Source: Sphingomonas sp. (GTDB lineage: Bacteria > Pseudomonadota > Alphaproteobacteria > Sphingomonadales > Sphingomonadaceae). Taken from it: a stretch of 64,000 bases of DNA. The DNA lies in contig NZ_QFOB01000003.1 in NCBI RefSeq assembly GCF_003248515.1, forward strand, positions 1-64,000, written 5' to 3'. The notes beneath the pieces were generated by a model, which was not told the origin of the DNA, searched no databases, and was given only the letters and a program-made list of their open reading frames with translations. Position numbers and translations under genes: made by a program. Position 1 is the first letter of the stretch. Each line of letters begins with the position of its first letter. Positions 25,923-32,485 of the stretch are shown here, in pieces.

Positions 25923-26356
25923 TCTCGACCTCGGGCACCACCCGCCTGGTCGCGCTCGGCGCGGCCGTGCTGGCCGCGATCGCGCTCGCCGCATTCCTCA
26001 CCTGGTGGTTTCTCGTCCGCCCGCGCCAGGCGCAAACGCAGGCGGCAACATCGACCGCGTCTGCCGTCATCGCCGGCCATGGCGAGAAGGCGGCCGTGGA
26101 AGCGATGGGGATCCAGCAGGACGTAAACCAGCGGCGCGACGCCCGGCGCGCGCTCACCTCGGAGAATGACCATGCGCTCAAATCGGCCGCGGGCGCGTCG
26201 TCGCCTGTCGATCCTGCTTTCGCTCGCGCCTTTCACAATGCCGTCTGCCTGCGCGACGCCTATCGTGCTGAACCTGACTGCGAGGCCGTGCAAGCCGCTG
26301 GTGGACGCATCGGGGCTGCTGAAGCGGACGCCGGGAGCGACGCGGCCGACCGATGA
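25919..26356 (+). CDS. Rz-like inner-membrane spanin, 145 aa
   Basis: One N-terminal transmembrane helix (ALGAAVLAAIALAAFLTWWF) is followed by a Gln/Ala/Arg-rich periplasmic helical region, the layout of i-spanins. Two Cys near the C-terminus (NAVCLRDAY, EPDCEAV) could form a disulfide. Its 3' part encodes, in the +1 frame, the start of the lipoprotein-like gene at 26172, as in phage Rz/Rz1 pairs. Sequence families of spanins are very diverse, so assignment rests on architecture. Confidence 0.75.
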   Translation: MISTSGTTRLVALGAAVLAAIALAAFLTWWFLVRPRQAQTQAATSTASAVIAGHGEKAAVEAMGIQQDVNQRRDARRALTSENDHALKSAAGASSPVDPAFARAFHNAVCLRDAYRAEPDCEAVQAAGGRIGAAEADAGSDAADR

Positions 26357-26513
26357 CACGATCGGCGAACTCGGCGCCTTTGCCGATCGGCAAACGGGCC
26401 AGCTCGACAGCGCCAACGCCGACAAGGATGGCGCCGATCGGATCCTCGCCACCTGCGAGGCGCAGAACGCGGCCGCGGCCGAGGAGTTGAAGAAGAAGCG
26501 CGGCTGGCGTTGA
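26172..26513 (+). CDS. Rz1-like outer-membrane spanin, overlapping Rz
   Basis: 113 aa from ATG 26172, for which GGAG lies 7 nt upstream (an in-frame ATG at 26166 has no room for that site). Basic N-terminus, hydrophobic LSILLSLAPF and a Cys in TMPSAC suggest a lipoprotein signal, although the lipobox is not ideal. About 185 nt are shared with the Rz-like gene in another frame. The predicted partner role is to bridge to the inner-membrane spanin and disrupt the outer membrane. Confidence 0.65.
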   Translation: MRSNRPRARRRLSILLSLAPFTMPSACATPIVLNLTARPCKPLVDASGLLKRTPGATRPTDDTIGELGAFADRQTGQLDSANADKDGADRILATCEAQNAAAAEELKKKRGWR

Positions 26514-26575
26514 TTGTGCTGCGGGCGACCGTCGCGCGCCAACGGCCCGTGCCGGGTTTCAATCCGCCGGGCTGA

Positions 26576-27268
26576 TCATGGGTATGGAGTGATCGGTGTC
26601 GCCATCCCCGGCGGCAGCGTCACGAACTTGGGACCGGTGCAAACGCCGGGCCATGAAAACCGGAACTCATCTTGCCACCGATCCGCCATGCTCTTTTCGA
26701 AGTGGGATCGGTTATTGCCGGTCGTGTAGGTGATGCACCCTGCAGTGGATACCGAGCCGATCTGTTCGTCCAACACGGCTTTCAGTGCTTTCGGATCGAT
26801 AATCCGCACGCAGCTTTCTTTGCCCATCCTTCGGCGGGTCATTCGAAGGTGACTGAGCGAATAGCACTCGATGTAGGAATCTTCATCGATGATGTTGGAT
26901 ATGCCGAAACCGATCGCCTCACCGTTGATCGTGCAATTATGCATAACCACTGTCCCCGCGCCCGCTCCGAAATAGCCTTGCATCGTCGCAAGCTGATCAG
27001 GTCGGACGCCGAACATTTGGGTCTGTCGCACTTCGTCAGGGGTGAACACGCCTTCGCGAAGTTCGGAGCGGTAATAGCTCGCCGGATTGACCGGAACGGT
27101 CCCGCCCTCGATCCAGGCGGCGGCAAACTCTCGCTTCGTCAGATATTTGAATAGAGAGGCTCCCTCGGGGAGAGGGCGAGGCGGGCGCGGATACACCCGC
27201 CGATCAGCGATGGTGGCGACCAGCTCCTTCTTGCCGTCTGGGGACGTGAGATAGATCGGATCGCTCAC
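26576..27268 (-). CDS. Unknown 230-aa protein coupled to a BrnA-like antitoxin
   Basis: MSDPIYLTSPDGKKELVATI, then SLFKYLTKREFAAAWIEGG, SYYRSELREGVFTPDE, TVVMHNCTINGEAIGFGIS, and a C-terminal HFEKSMADRWQDEFRF. No signal peptide or membrane helix. The YLT-x-REFAAAWIEGG opening followed by an early YYR and REG resembles in layout the DUF2971-like proteins of defence and phage loci, but I could not assign a family. GTG 27268 overlaps the brnA-like stop (GTGA). It is the last gene of a four-gene operon. It is a candidate toxin or effector, or an accessory gene; unproven. Confidence 0.7.
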   Translation of the reverse strand: MSDPIYLTSPDGKKELVATIADRRVYPRPPRPLPEGASLFKYLTKREFAAAWIEGGTVPVNPASYYRSELREGVFTPDEVRQTQMFGVRPDQLATMQGYFGAGAGTVVMHNCTINGEAIGFGISNIIDEDSYIECYSLSHLRMTRRRMGKESCVRIIDPKALKAVLDEQIGSVSTAGCITYTTGNNRSHFEKSMADRWQDEFRFSWPGVCTGPKFVTLPPGMATPITPYP

Positions 27269-27540
27269 AATCCCACAGCCTTTCGCAGCGCCTCGTTCAT
27301 GCGCGACTGCCAGCCCGCGCCGCCTGCACGGAAGCGCTCGATCACGTCGTTATCGACACGCAGCGCCACCTGCGTCTTGGCGGACGTGGTCGATCCGGCC
27401 GGACGACCAGGCTTGCGCCTCACCAGCGCCGCCATGGCATGAGGAGGCAACACCTCGCTCGCCGGTCGCGCGCGGGCGGTCGTCTCGTCGGTCCATTCCG
27501 GGTTTTCATCGAAGCCCTCGGGGGGCGGCCCCTTACTCAT
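27265..27540 (-). CDS. BrnA-like ribbon-helix-helix antitoxin
   Basis: 91 aa. The C-terminal TQVALRVDNDVIERFRAGG with WQSRMNEALRKAVGL is the BrnA-type ribbon-helix-helix, and the acidic N-terminus (GFDENPEWTDETTARARP) resembles the toxin-binding part of BrnA antitoxins. No BrnT toxin is adjacent. Instead the gene follows higA by 4 bp and overlaps the unknown 230-aa gene. Its target could be that protein or HigB; it could also act as a second repressor of the operon. Confidence 0.8.
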   Translation of the reverse strand: MSKGPPPEGFDENPEWTDETTARARPASEVLPPHAMAALVRRKPGRPAGSTTSAKTQVALRVDNDVIERFRAGGAGWQSRMNEALRKAVGL

Positions 27541-27544
27541 TGGA

Positions 27545-27850
27545 TCAAGCCGCCTGCAGCGCCGGGATCTGCGCAAGCTCCCGCTCCATCTTCGGGGCTA
27601 ATGTCGCCAGATCGTAGGCCTGCTGCATCCGAAGCCAGAGACCGGGCGAGCCACCGAGCATCTTCGCAAGCCGGAGCGCCATCTGCGAGGTTACCGGCTT
27701 CTCCTCGTTGAGGATATCGTACAGCGTCTGACGCGATACCCCGAGAAGGCGGGCGATCTCCGCCTTCGGCCGCCCCAGCGCCGGCAGGACATCTTCCCGG
27801 AGAATCGCGCCGGGATGCACATGAATGCTGGGATGCACCTTGATAGCCAT
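27545..27850 (-). CDS. higA: HigA-family antitoxin (XRE helix-turn-helix)
   Basis: 101 aa. The HPSIHVHPGAILREDVLPAL start and EIARLLGVSRQTLYDILNEE HTH, followed by TSQMALRLAKMLGGSPGLW, are typical HigA. ATG overlaps the higB stop (TGATG). HigA neutralises HigB and represses the promoter; the palindrome at 28136-28162 is the probable operator. Confidence 0.95.
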   Translation of the reverse strand: MAIKVHPSIHVHPGAILREDVLPALGRPKAEIARLLGVSRQTLYDILNEEKPVTSQMALRLAKMLGGSPGLWLRMQQAYDLATLAPKMERELAQIPALQAA

Positions 27851-28131
27851 CAGTGATAATCCTCGAGATCGAGATCGACGATCGCGCCGTCCTCGTTGAC
27901 CTTAAATGTCATCCGCCAGTTCCGGGTGACGATCAGCGACCAAGTGCCCGCCCGATCACCTGCGAGCATGTGCGCGCCGAAATTGGGCGGAACCCGGAAA
28001 TCATCTTCCGTTTCGGCCGCGAGAAGGAACGCGATCATGCGGCGGACACGGATCAATTCGGGCACGCCGCGCTCATTCCCGGTTTCCACGAACCGGCGCA
28101 GCGCCTTGTGAGAAATGGCCTCGATGTCCAC
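27850..28131 (-). CDS. higB: HigB-type RelE-family mRNA interferase toxin
   Basis: 93 aa from GTG 28131 (VDIEAISHKALRRFVETGN, then FGAHMLAGDRAGTWSLIVTR, WRMTFKV and C-terminal DLEDYH). This is the HigB/RelE fold with the usual HxxG-type and final DYH segments; such toxins cut mRNA at the ribosome. The start codon sits only 6 nt after the -10 box, so the transcript would be leaderless. An upstream ATG (28191) would place the promoter inside the coding region and is less likely. Confidence 0.9.
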   Translation of the reverse strand: MDIEAISHKALRRFVETGNERGVPELIRVRRMIAFLLAAETEDDFRVPPNFGAHMLAGDRAGTWSLIVTRNWRMTFKVNEDGAIVDLDLEDYH

Positions 28132-28135
28132 GCAG

Positions 28136-28180
28136 CAATTGTAAGCTAGAAGCTTACAATTGTCAATCATCAGCTTACAG
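28136..28180 (-). promoter_or_regulatory. higBA promoter with embedded palindromic operator
   Basis: Minus strand: -35 TTGACA (28166-28161), 17-bp spacer, -10 TACAAT (28143-28138). A perfect 12-bp inverted repeat with 3-nt spacer spans 28136-28162 (CAATTGTAAGCT, then AGA, then AGCTTACAATTG), covering the -10 and spacer and ending inside the -35. A further half-site AGCTTACA lies at 28172-28179, exactly 21 bp from the one at 28151. Confidence 0.88.
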
Positions 28181-28319
28181 ATCACGCCCAACCGCCGCGA
28201 CCAGCGCCGGCAAGCTCATCATCACCGGCGGCGCAAATAGGTTGTACCCACAAAATGTTGAGTACAGCGCTTTTCGAGCCTGCGAAAATTCACGCCGTTT
28301 CAGCAGCTTAGGTTTTGGG

Positions 28320-28340
28320 TGGCGGAGGGTTCCTCCGCCA
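28320..28340 (-). repeat. GTGGCGGAG hairpin repeat, copy 1
   Basis: A 9-bp perfect stem (28320-28328/28332-28340) with a 3-nt loop, behind the 67-aa zinc-finger gene. It shares the TGGCGGAG/CTCCGCCA core with copies 2 and 3. No T run on the minus strand. Confidence 0.7.
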
Positions 28341-28431
28341 TTCTCAGGCTACTCACCGCCCCTAACGCTTCAGCAGCGACGATGGAGCGGCTTTCGCCGA
28401 ACCGCCAAATGGCCGAACGTTGAGATAAAAG

Positions 28432-28635
28432 TCAACGCGCCCGGGCGGCGCCATACCGGACTAGAGCGACAAGATGCTCCGCCTCCTCGTCCGTCCAACG
28501 TTGGCCTAGCAGAGCGCTCTCCGCCTGCCGGAACGGCGATGGTGGCGGCGCTCGGTGCGCTGAGTGTTCTGCGAGATGGCGATCGAGACTAGCCTGGCCG
28601 AAAAATATCGAGCTACATCGCCAGCACGCCTTCAC
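28432..28635 (-). CDS. Single C2H2 zinc-finger small protein, 67 aa
   Basis: GTG start 28635 overlaps the stop of the 78-aa gene (GTGA). Residues 4-24 form a classical C2H2 finger: C4-x2-C7, twelve residues, H20-x3-H24. The C-terminus has RWTDEEAEHLVALVRYG, reminiscent of a Myb/SANT-like helix. Possibly DNA-binding. Function unknown. Confidence 0.65.
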   Translation of the reverse strand: MKACWRCSSIFFGQASLDRHLAEHSAHRAPPPSPFRQAESALLGQRWTDEEAEHLVALVRYGAARAR

Positions 28636-28868
28636 GGTTGAAGAGCGGCGTCGATCGACCGCGCCCACACTTCCTGCTGCGAACAGGGTAGATCGCCGCA
28701 TGACGCGATCATCGTGACCGTGGGCTCGCGCATCGCGGCGATCGCGGCGCGAGCGTATGTCATCCACTTTTCGCGGTCTTCCTGGGAGCCCGTCTCCCAG
28801 TCTGCCCACGGCGCCACAGCCGCGAGCAGGGCAACGGCCACTCGCTCGATTATGGTCTGCTCACTCAT
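28632..28868 (-). CDS. Small phage-type protein, 78 aa
   Basis: MSEQTIIERVAVALLAAVAP, then WMTYARAAIAAMREPT: one amphipathic helix pair of the kind seen in many alphaproteobacterial phage accessory proteins. It is coupled to the zinc-finger gene. Function unknown. Confidence 0.68.
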   Translation of the reverse strand: MSEQTIIERVAVALLAAVAPWADWETGSQEDREKWMTYARAAIAAMREPTVTMIASCGDLPCSQQEVWARSIDAALQP

Positions 28869-28903
28869 GAAGAATGGGTATCATGCCCGTTCCTCGGAGG
28901 GGA

Positions 28904-28930
28904 GGGTGGCGGAGGGCGCCTCCGCCACCC
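28904..28930 (-). repeat. GTGGCGGAG hairpin repeat, copy 2
   Basis: A 12-bp perfect stem (28904-28915/28919-28930) with loop GCG, located 26 bp beyond the stop of the lipoprotein gene (minus strand). It is the longest of the three copies. Confidence 0.75.
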
Positions 28931-28956
28931 GCTGAGCGAATGTCCGCAACTGGTGG

Positions 28957-29298
28957 TTAGCGGTCGTTCTTCACGGCGAGTTCGGACATCTCTTTGTTGA
29001 AAGTCTCCGCGTATCGCTGCGCGTTCGTCCGAAGGTTCGAGCAAGCCAAGGGTTCAGTGTCGCTGGTGCCGGCTAACATCCGGCTTGGGATATTCGAGTT
29101 CTCGGCGCCGGGAATGGTCCCCACTATGCCGCCCATCATCAACAGCCGACGATCCCCTTGAGTGAATGCCTTGCGGGCGTCTACTGTCGGATCGCGTCCA
29201 TTTAGAGACTCGATCGCGGGACAACTCGTAAGCGCCGGCCGACTTCCACAGCCACCCAAGACGATAATTACCAAGCCGAAGAGATGCTTCAACGTCAT
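28957..29298 (-). CDS. Small lipoprotein, 113 aa
   Basis: A signal sequence with lipobox (LFGLVIIVLGGC) is followed by a mature part with DPTVDARKAFTQGDRRLLMM and conserved-looking LACSNLRTNAQRYAETFNKE. Likely anchored to a membrane by its lipidated Cys. Single-gene unit with its own downstream hairpin, as expected for a phage moron. Function unknown. Confidence 0.7.
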   Translation of the reverse strand: MTLKHLFGLVIIVLGGCGSRPALTSCPAIESLNGRDPTVDARKAFTQGDRRLLMMGGIVGTIPGAENSNIPSRMLAGTSDTEPLACSNLRTNAQRYAETFNKEMSELAVKNDR

Positions 29299-29426
29299 GC
29301 GAGTGCATAACGCAGTCGGCGGACGTCCGCTATTGGGGCGATTGCCGACGTCCCTCTTACCGTATTGAGGCTCCATCGACTTTACCCCCAAAAGGCGAGG
29401 GTACAATTGGGATGCCAGGGCTGGAG

Positions 29427-29451
29427 CGTGGCGGAGGGCATCTCCGCCACG
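29427..29451 (-). repeat. GTGGCGGAG hairpin repeat, copy 3
   Basis: A 10-bp stem (29427-29436/29442-29451), loop GGCAT, directly beyond the stop of the 101-aa gene. Confidence 0.72.
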
Positions 29452-29452
29452 G

Positions 29453-29758
29453 CTAAGGGAATTCGGGCAGAAAATCGCGAGCACCACCCGGAAGCGGCGC
29501 CCAAGCCTGGGGCGTCGCCCCACAATAAAGCCGGCGATATTCATCGCCGTCGCTGAAGTGCGAGGTCCAATCACCTTCCGCATTATCGGGGTCGTATGAG
29601 CCCCATCCCGCCTGGCTTTTGTAGAAGTTGGGCACCCTCACATCCCAACAGCCCTCGATCGCGCCGAAGTCCGAAGTGAGCAGCAGGATCCGGGTGCCGT
29701 CGCGCGGAGCGGTGTCCAGATCCTGCCACACGAAGACCGCCTCGCTCATAGCGCCCAT
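29453..29758 (-). CDS. DUF551-like small phage protein, 101 aa
   Basis: WQDLDTAPRDGTRILLLTSD and a closing AWAPLPG correspond to the widespread phage pattern WxxIxTAPxDGxxIL...W.PLP (DUF551-like). MSEAV at 29749 is an alternative start. Usually found among phage accessory genes; function unknown. Confidence 0.75.
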   Translation of the reverse strand: MGAMSEAVFVWQDLDTAPRDGTRILLLTSDFGAIEGCWDVRVPNFYKSQAGWGSYDPDNAEGDWTSHFSDGDEYRRLYCGATPQAWAPLPGGARDFLPEFP

Positions 29759-29792
29759 CTACCCCATCTCGATCAAAACCGGATCAAGAAAT

Positions 29793-31052
29793 ATGCTGAC
29801 AGCTGCCCGCATCCGCGCGGCCGCGCCGACGGCGCGCGCCTACAAGCTCGCCGACGCCGGCGGGCTGCATCTGCATGTCGCGCCGTCCGGACGGCGCACC
29901 TGGCGCTGGTCGTTTCGCCTGGGCGGCAAGCCGCAGCTGCTCACCCTGGGCGCATTTCCCGACGTGAGCCTGGCCGACGCGCGCGAGCTCCGCGACGAGG
30001 CCCGCCGGCGCCTCCGCGCCGGCGAGGATCCGCGCCGGGGGAAAGCCCCCGATCAACCTGTGGCCGACAACAATTTCGAGACGATCGCCCGCCGCTGGCA
30101 TGCCGCGAAGCGGTCGAGCTGGTCGACGGCGCACGCCGGCGACGTGCTCGCCAGCCTCGAGACGCATGTCTTCCCCGCGATCGGCGCCATGCCGATCACC
30201 GCGATCAACGCGCCCGTCGTGCTCCAGCTGCTGCAGCGCATCGAGGAGCGCGGCTCGATCGAGACCGCGCGCCGCGTCTGCCAGCGCATCTCCGCCATCT
30301 TCGTGCGCGCGATCGCGGAAGCGATCGCCACCCATGATCCCGCCGCGATCGTGCGGCGCGCGCTCGCCGATCGGCCGGACACCCGCCGCCAGGCGGCGCT
30401 GACCGATATCGACCAGGTGCGCGGAGCCTTCGCCGCGATCGGCGCGGCCAGCGCGCCGGCGCCGGCGATCATGGCCGCCCAGCTGGTGGCGCTCACCGCC
30501 GTGCGATGCGGATCCGCGCGCGGCGCGCGCTGGGAGGAATTCGAGGGCATCGCGGCGGATCGTATAATTTTCACTTCCTCGGATGAGGCGGCGAAAATTA
30601 AACCCACCTGGCGCATCCCCGCGGCGCGCATGAAGCTGAAGCGATCGCGCAAGGCGGACGCCGCCTATGATCATATCGTCCAGCTGGCGCCGGCGGCGGT
30701 GGAGCTGCTGCGCCGGGCCCGGGCGGCCGCCGGCGGATCACCCTTCGTCTTCCCGCGCCGCGCCGGCGCCATATCGCCGATCGGCGAGAATGCCATTCTC
30801 GATGTCCATGCCGCAGCCGGCCTGGCCGGCCGCCATTCGCCGCACGGCTGGCGCGCCGCTTTCTCCACCATCCTGAACGAGCGCCGGCCGGCGGACCGCG
30901 CCGCGATCGATCTGACCCTGGCGCATGCGCCGAAGGACAAGGTGGAGGCCGCCTATAACCGCGCGCAGCACCATGCGACGCGGCGATCGCTGTTCGAGGA
31001 ATGGGCGGAGATCCTCACGGCCCCGACGATCGAGCCGCCGGCGGCCGAATGA
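29793..31052 (+). CDS. P4-type tyrosine integrase
   Basis: 419 aa from ATG 29793. An N-terminal arm-binding DUF4102 domain (LADAGGLHLHV, then WRWSFRLGGKPQLLTLGAFP) precedes a core-binding domain and a catalytic domain with Arg in LTAVRCGSARG, HxxR in SPHGWRAAFSTIL and Tyr in KVEAAYNRAQ. It is the standard layout of island/P4 integrases, which commonly target tRNA 3' ends; no tRNA was found here. All catalytic residues appear present, so it may be active. It is oriented toward the right edge. Confidence 0.94.
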   Translation: MLTAARIRAAAPTARAYKLADAGGLHLHVAPSGRRTWRWSFRLGGKPQLLTLGAFPDVSLADARELRDEARRRLRAGEDPRRGKAPDQPVADNNFETIARRWHAAKRSSWSTAHAGDVLASLETHVFPAIGAMPITAINAPVVLQLLQRIEERGSIETARRVCQRISAIFVRAIAEAIATHDPAAIVRRALADRPDTRRQAALTDIDQVRGAFAAIGAASAPAPAIMAAQLVALTAVRCGSARGARWEEFEGIAADRIIFTSSDEAAKIKPTWRIPAARMKLKRSRKADAAYDHIVQLAPAAVELLRRARAAAGGSPFVFPRRAGAISPIGENAILDVHAAAGLAGRHSPHGWRAAFSTILNERRPADRAAIDLTLAHAPKDKVEAAYNRAQHHATRRSLFEEWAEILTAPTIEPPAAE

Positions 31053-31134
31053 TCGCGCTCCGCGACGGCTGATCCGGGCGGGCGGGCACGATAGGAGTGG
31101 CACGGATCGTGCTCGTCCCCCTCGCATAGCCCAT

Positions 31135-31179
31135 GGGCGGCGCAAGCCGCCCCTGCCCCGAAAGCACGCCTGAGCGTGC
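31135..31179 (+). terminator. Two consecutive hairpins downstream of the integrase
   Basis: A 7-bp stem with GCAA loop (31135-31141/31146-31152) and a 6-bp stem with CTGA loop (31164-31169/31174-31179). No T run, so a Rho-independent terminator is possible but not certain; they could also belong to an attachment region. Confidence 0.4.
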
Positions 31180-31271
31180 GGGTGATCTGGCTGAGCCATT
31201 TCGGTGGGGGGACAATCAAATCAGCGCGACGCGAAGCGTCTCCTTATGCTCTTTTCGTCCGGGTAGAGCCT

Positions 31272-32138
31272 CTATTTGGGACCCTCGTTCTCGATTTCGT
31301 CGAGACTGCGGCCGAAGGCATTGCGCGCCGTCCGCTCGAGAATGGCCCGCAGGGCGGCGCTGGGCTGGCCAGGGGCGGGCGTCGGCGCCTCGGCCTCGAT
31401 GTTGGCCGGGCGGCCGGGACGGGCCTCCACGGGCATCCTGGCGGGCTGCGGGGGCACCTCGCGGCGGGCACGCGCAACGAGGCGATGGACCTTGGGCTCG
31501 CGCGGCGAAGGCGCGGCGTCGCCGTTGAAGGTCGAGAGGATCCGCCGGGCGCGGGATTTGAACCAGCGGCCGAACTTCGCCAGCTCGGCCAGATAATGCT
31601 TCCACCAGGACGCATAGATGTCGGGCGCCATGCGGCGCTGCAGATCGAAATAGATCGCGGATGACGTCTGCTTGCGCTGGGGACGGCGCTGCCCCTCGGC
31701 GCCGTCGATCTTCACCGATCGGCGGACGTGGCCGAACAGGCCGTGACGTTCGCCCGCCTCGAGCGCGCGATCGACGGTCCCGCGCCCGCGGCCGCTCGCG
31801 TCGGCCAGCCTCTCCCAGGATGGATCCAGCTGGCCCGTCTTGTGGTCGAGGAAGTCGACCATCTTCTTCAGCACGATCGCGCGATCGGCGGTGATGCGAT
31901 AGGCGCCGCGATGGCCGCCCTTGGTGTGCGCCATCTCGAGCTCATCGATGACGCGCTTCATCGCCTTCCGAAAGGCGATCCCCTCCTGGATCAGGCCGCC
32001 CCCGATTCTGCGCCACGGCTGCGCGCGTCGATCGTCGACGTCGTAGCTGTAGGACCGCACCGGATCGGTGGGATTGTCCGCGCTGCCGCGCTGTTTGCGC
32101 GCACCGATCGCGGCGCCGATGGGGAGGGCCGCGCTCAC
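31272..32138 (-). CDS. HTH protein, probable phage/plasmid-type replication protein
   Basis: 288 aa from GTG 32138 (GGAG 7 nt upstream). The central winged helix-turn-helix region WERLADASGRGRGTVDRALE, then RHGLFGHVRRSVKI, is like the DNA-binding part of small replication initiators. An Arg/Pro-rich linker and the C-terminal ALRAILERTARNAFGRSLDE follow. The N-terminal KQRGSADNPTDPVRSYSYDV is not recognised. Replication role is inferred from family resemblance and the DnaA-like and ParB-like genes in the same element. Confidence 0.65.
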   Translation of the reverse strand: MSAALPIGAAIGARKQRGSADNPTDPVRSYSYDVDDRRAQPWRRIGGGLIQEGIAFRKAMKRVIDELEMAHTKGGHRGAYRITADRAIVLKKMVDFLDHKTGQLDPSWERLADASGRGRGTVDRALEAGERHGLFGHVRRSVKIDGAEGQRRPQRKQTSSAIYFDLQRRMAPDIYASWWKHYLAELAKFGRWFKSRARRILSTFNGDAAPSPREPKVHRLVARARREVPPQPARMPVEARPGRPANIEAEAPTPAPGQPSAALRAILERTARNAFGRSLDEIENEGPK

Positions 32139-32485
32139 AGCGCAGCTCCGGAAAACGATGTGCAGAAGGTCATGCTCGGCCTCCCGGCTCTTCGGCCGGA
32201 TCGAGGGACGACGGACGCACGAAATCGCCGGCTGAAACGCAGGTCTCAGCCGCCGATCAGGCGCGCCAGCGATGTGATGGAGATCAGCGCGCCCTATGGC
32301 GGCGCACGGACGCGCGAAGGCGGACCGCGCGCGCGCAGCCCCCTCTCACCTTCGTTATGCTGGCGAGCGCCCCCCGACGCCCGCAGGGTCACGCTTTAAA
32401 CCGCGCGCCCGGTTCAGTCCGTCTCACTTGCACCATACAGCTTGAACGTCCATTTTGCGGGCATGACGAGTGGAGCTTCCTGACG
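32139..32485. other. Right island boundary region
   Basis: 347 bp between the HTH gene and telA, GC-rich with no supported ORF. It contains the right copy of the 20-bp inverted repeat (32406-32425) and presumably the telA promoter; TTGCAC at 32429 is a weak -35 candidate. Confidence 0.5.
32406..32425. repeat. Right copy of the island-edge inverted repeat
   Basis: CGCCCGGTTCAGTCCGTCTC, 19/20 identical to the reverse complement of 14118-14137. It lies about 60 bp before the telA start. Confidence 0.6.

Larger units (their letters stand above)
14100..32440. mobile_element. Integrated prophage/satellite-like genomic island, about 18.3 kb
   Basis: The span runs from a serine recombinase to a P4-type tyrosine integrase and a replication-like HTH gene. 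It carries phage-type genes: DnaA domain IV protein, ParB-like, Gp37/Gp68, tail fibre, endolysin, spanins, toxin-antitoxin and moron-like genes. Genes are tightly packed, several with lower GC, and flanked by chromosomal housekeeping genes. A 20-bp sequence with one mismatch occurs inverted at 14118-14137 and 32406-32425. No terminase, portal, capsid, tail tube or tape-measure gene is present, so it is a remnant, a satellite or a domesticated lysis island. Exact ends are inferred. Confidence 0.75.

Noticed and set aside
26576..27268. Calling the 230-aa protein BrnT
   Set aside because: BrnT is about 90 aa and RelE-like; this protein is much longer and shows no such motif.
28320..29451. Integron attC array
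   Set aside because: Hairpins lack the GTTRRRY/RYYYAAC core ends and there is no integron integrase.
31540..31570. tRNA T-arm-like GGTTCAAATCC on the minus strand
   Set aside because: It encodes WFKSR inside the HTH protein and no acceptor, anticodon or D arm can be built around it.
32406..32440. Possible tRNA or tmRNA 3' end (GGTTCAGTCC, then CACCA-like)
   Set aside because: T-loop lacks A58 and no T stem pairs; treated only as a repeat copy.
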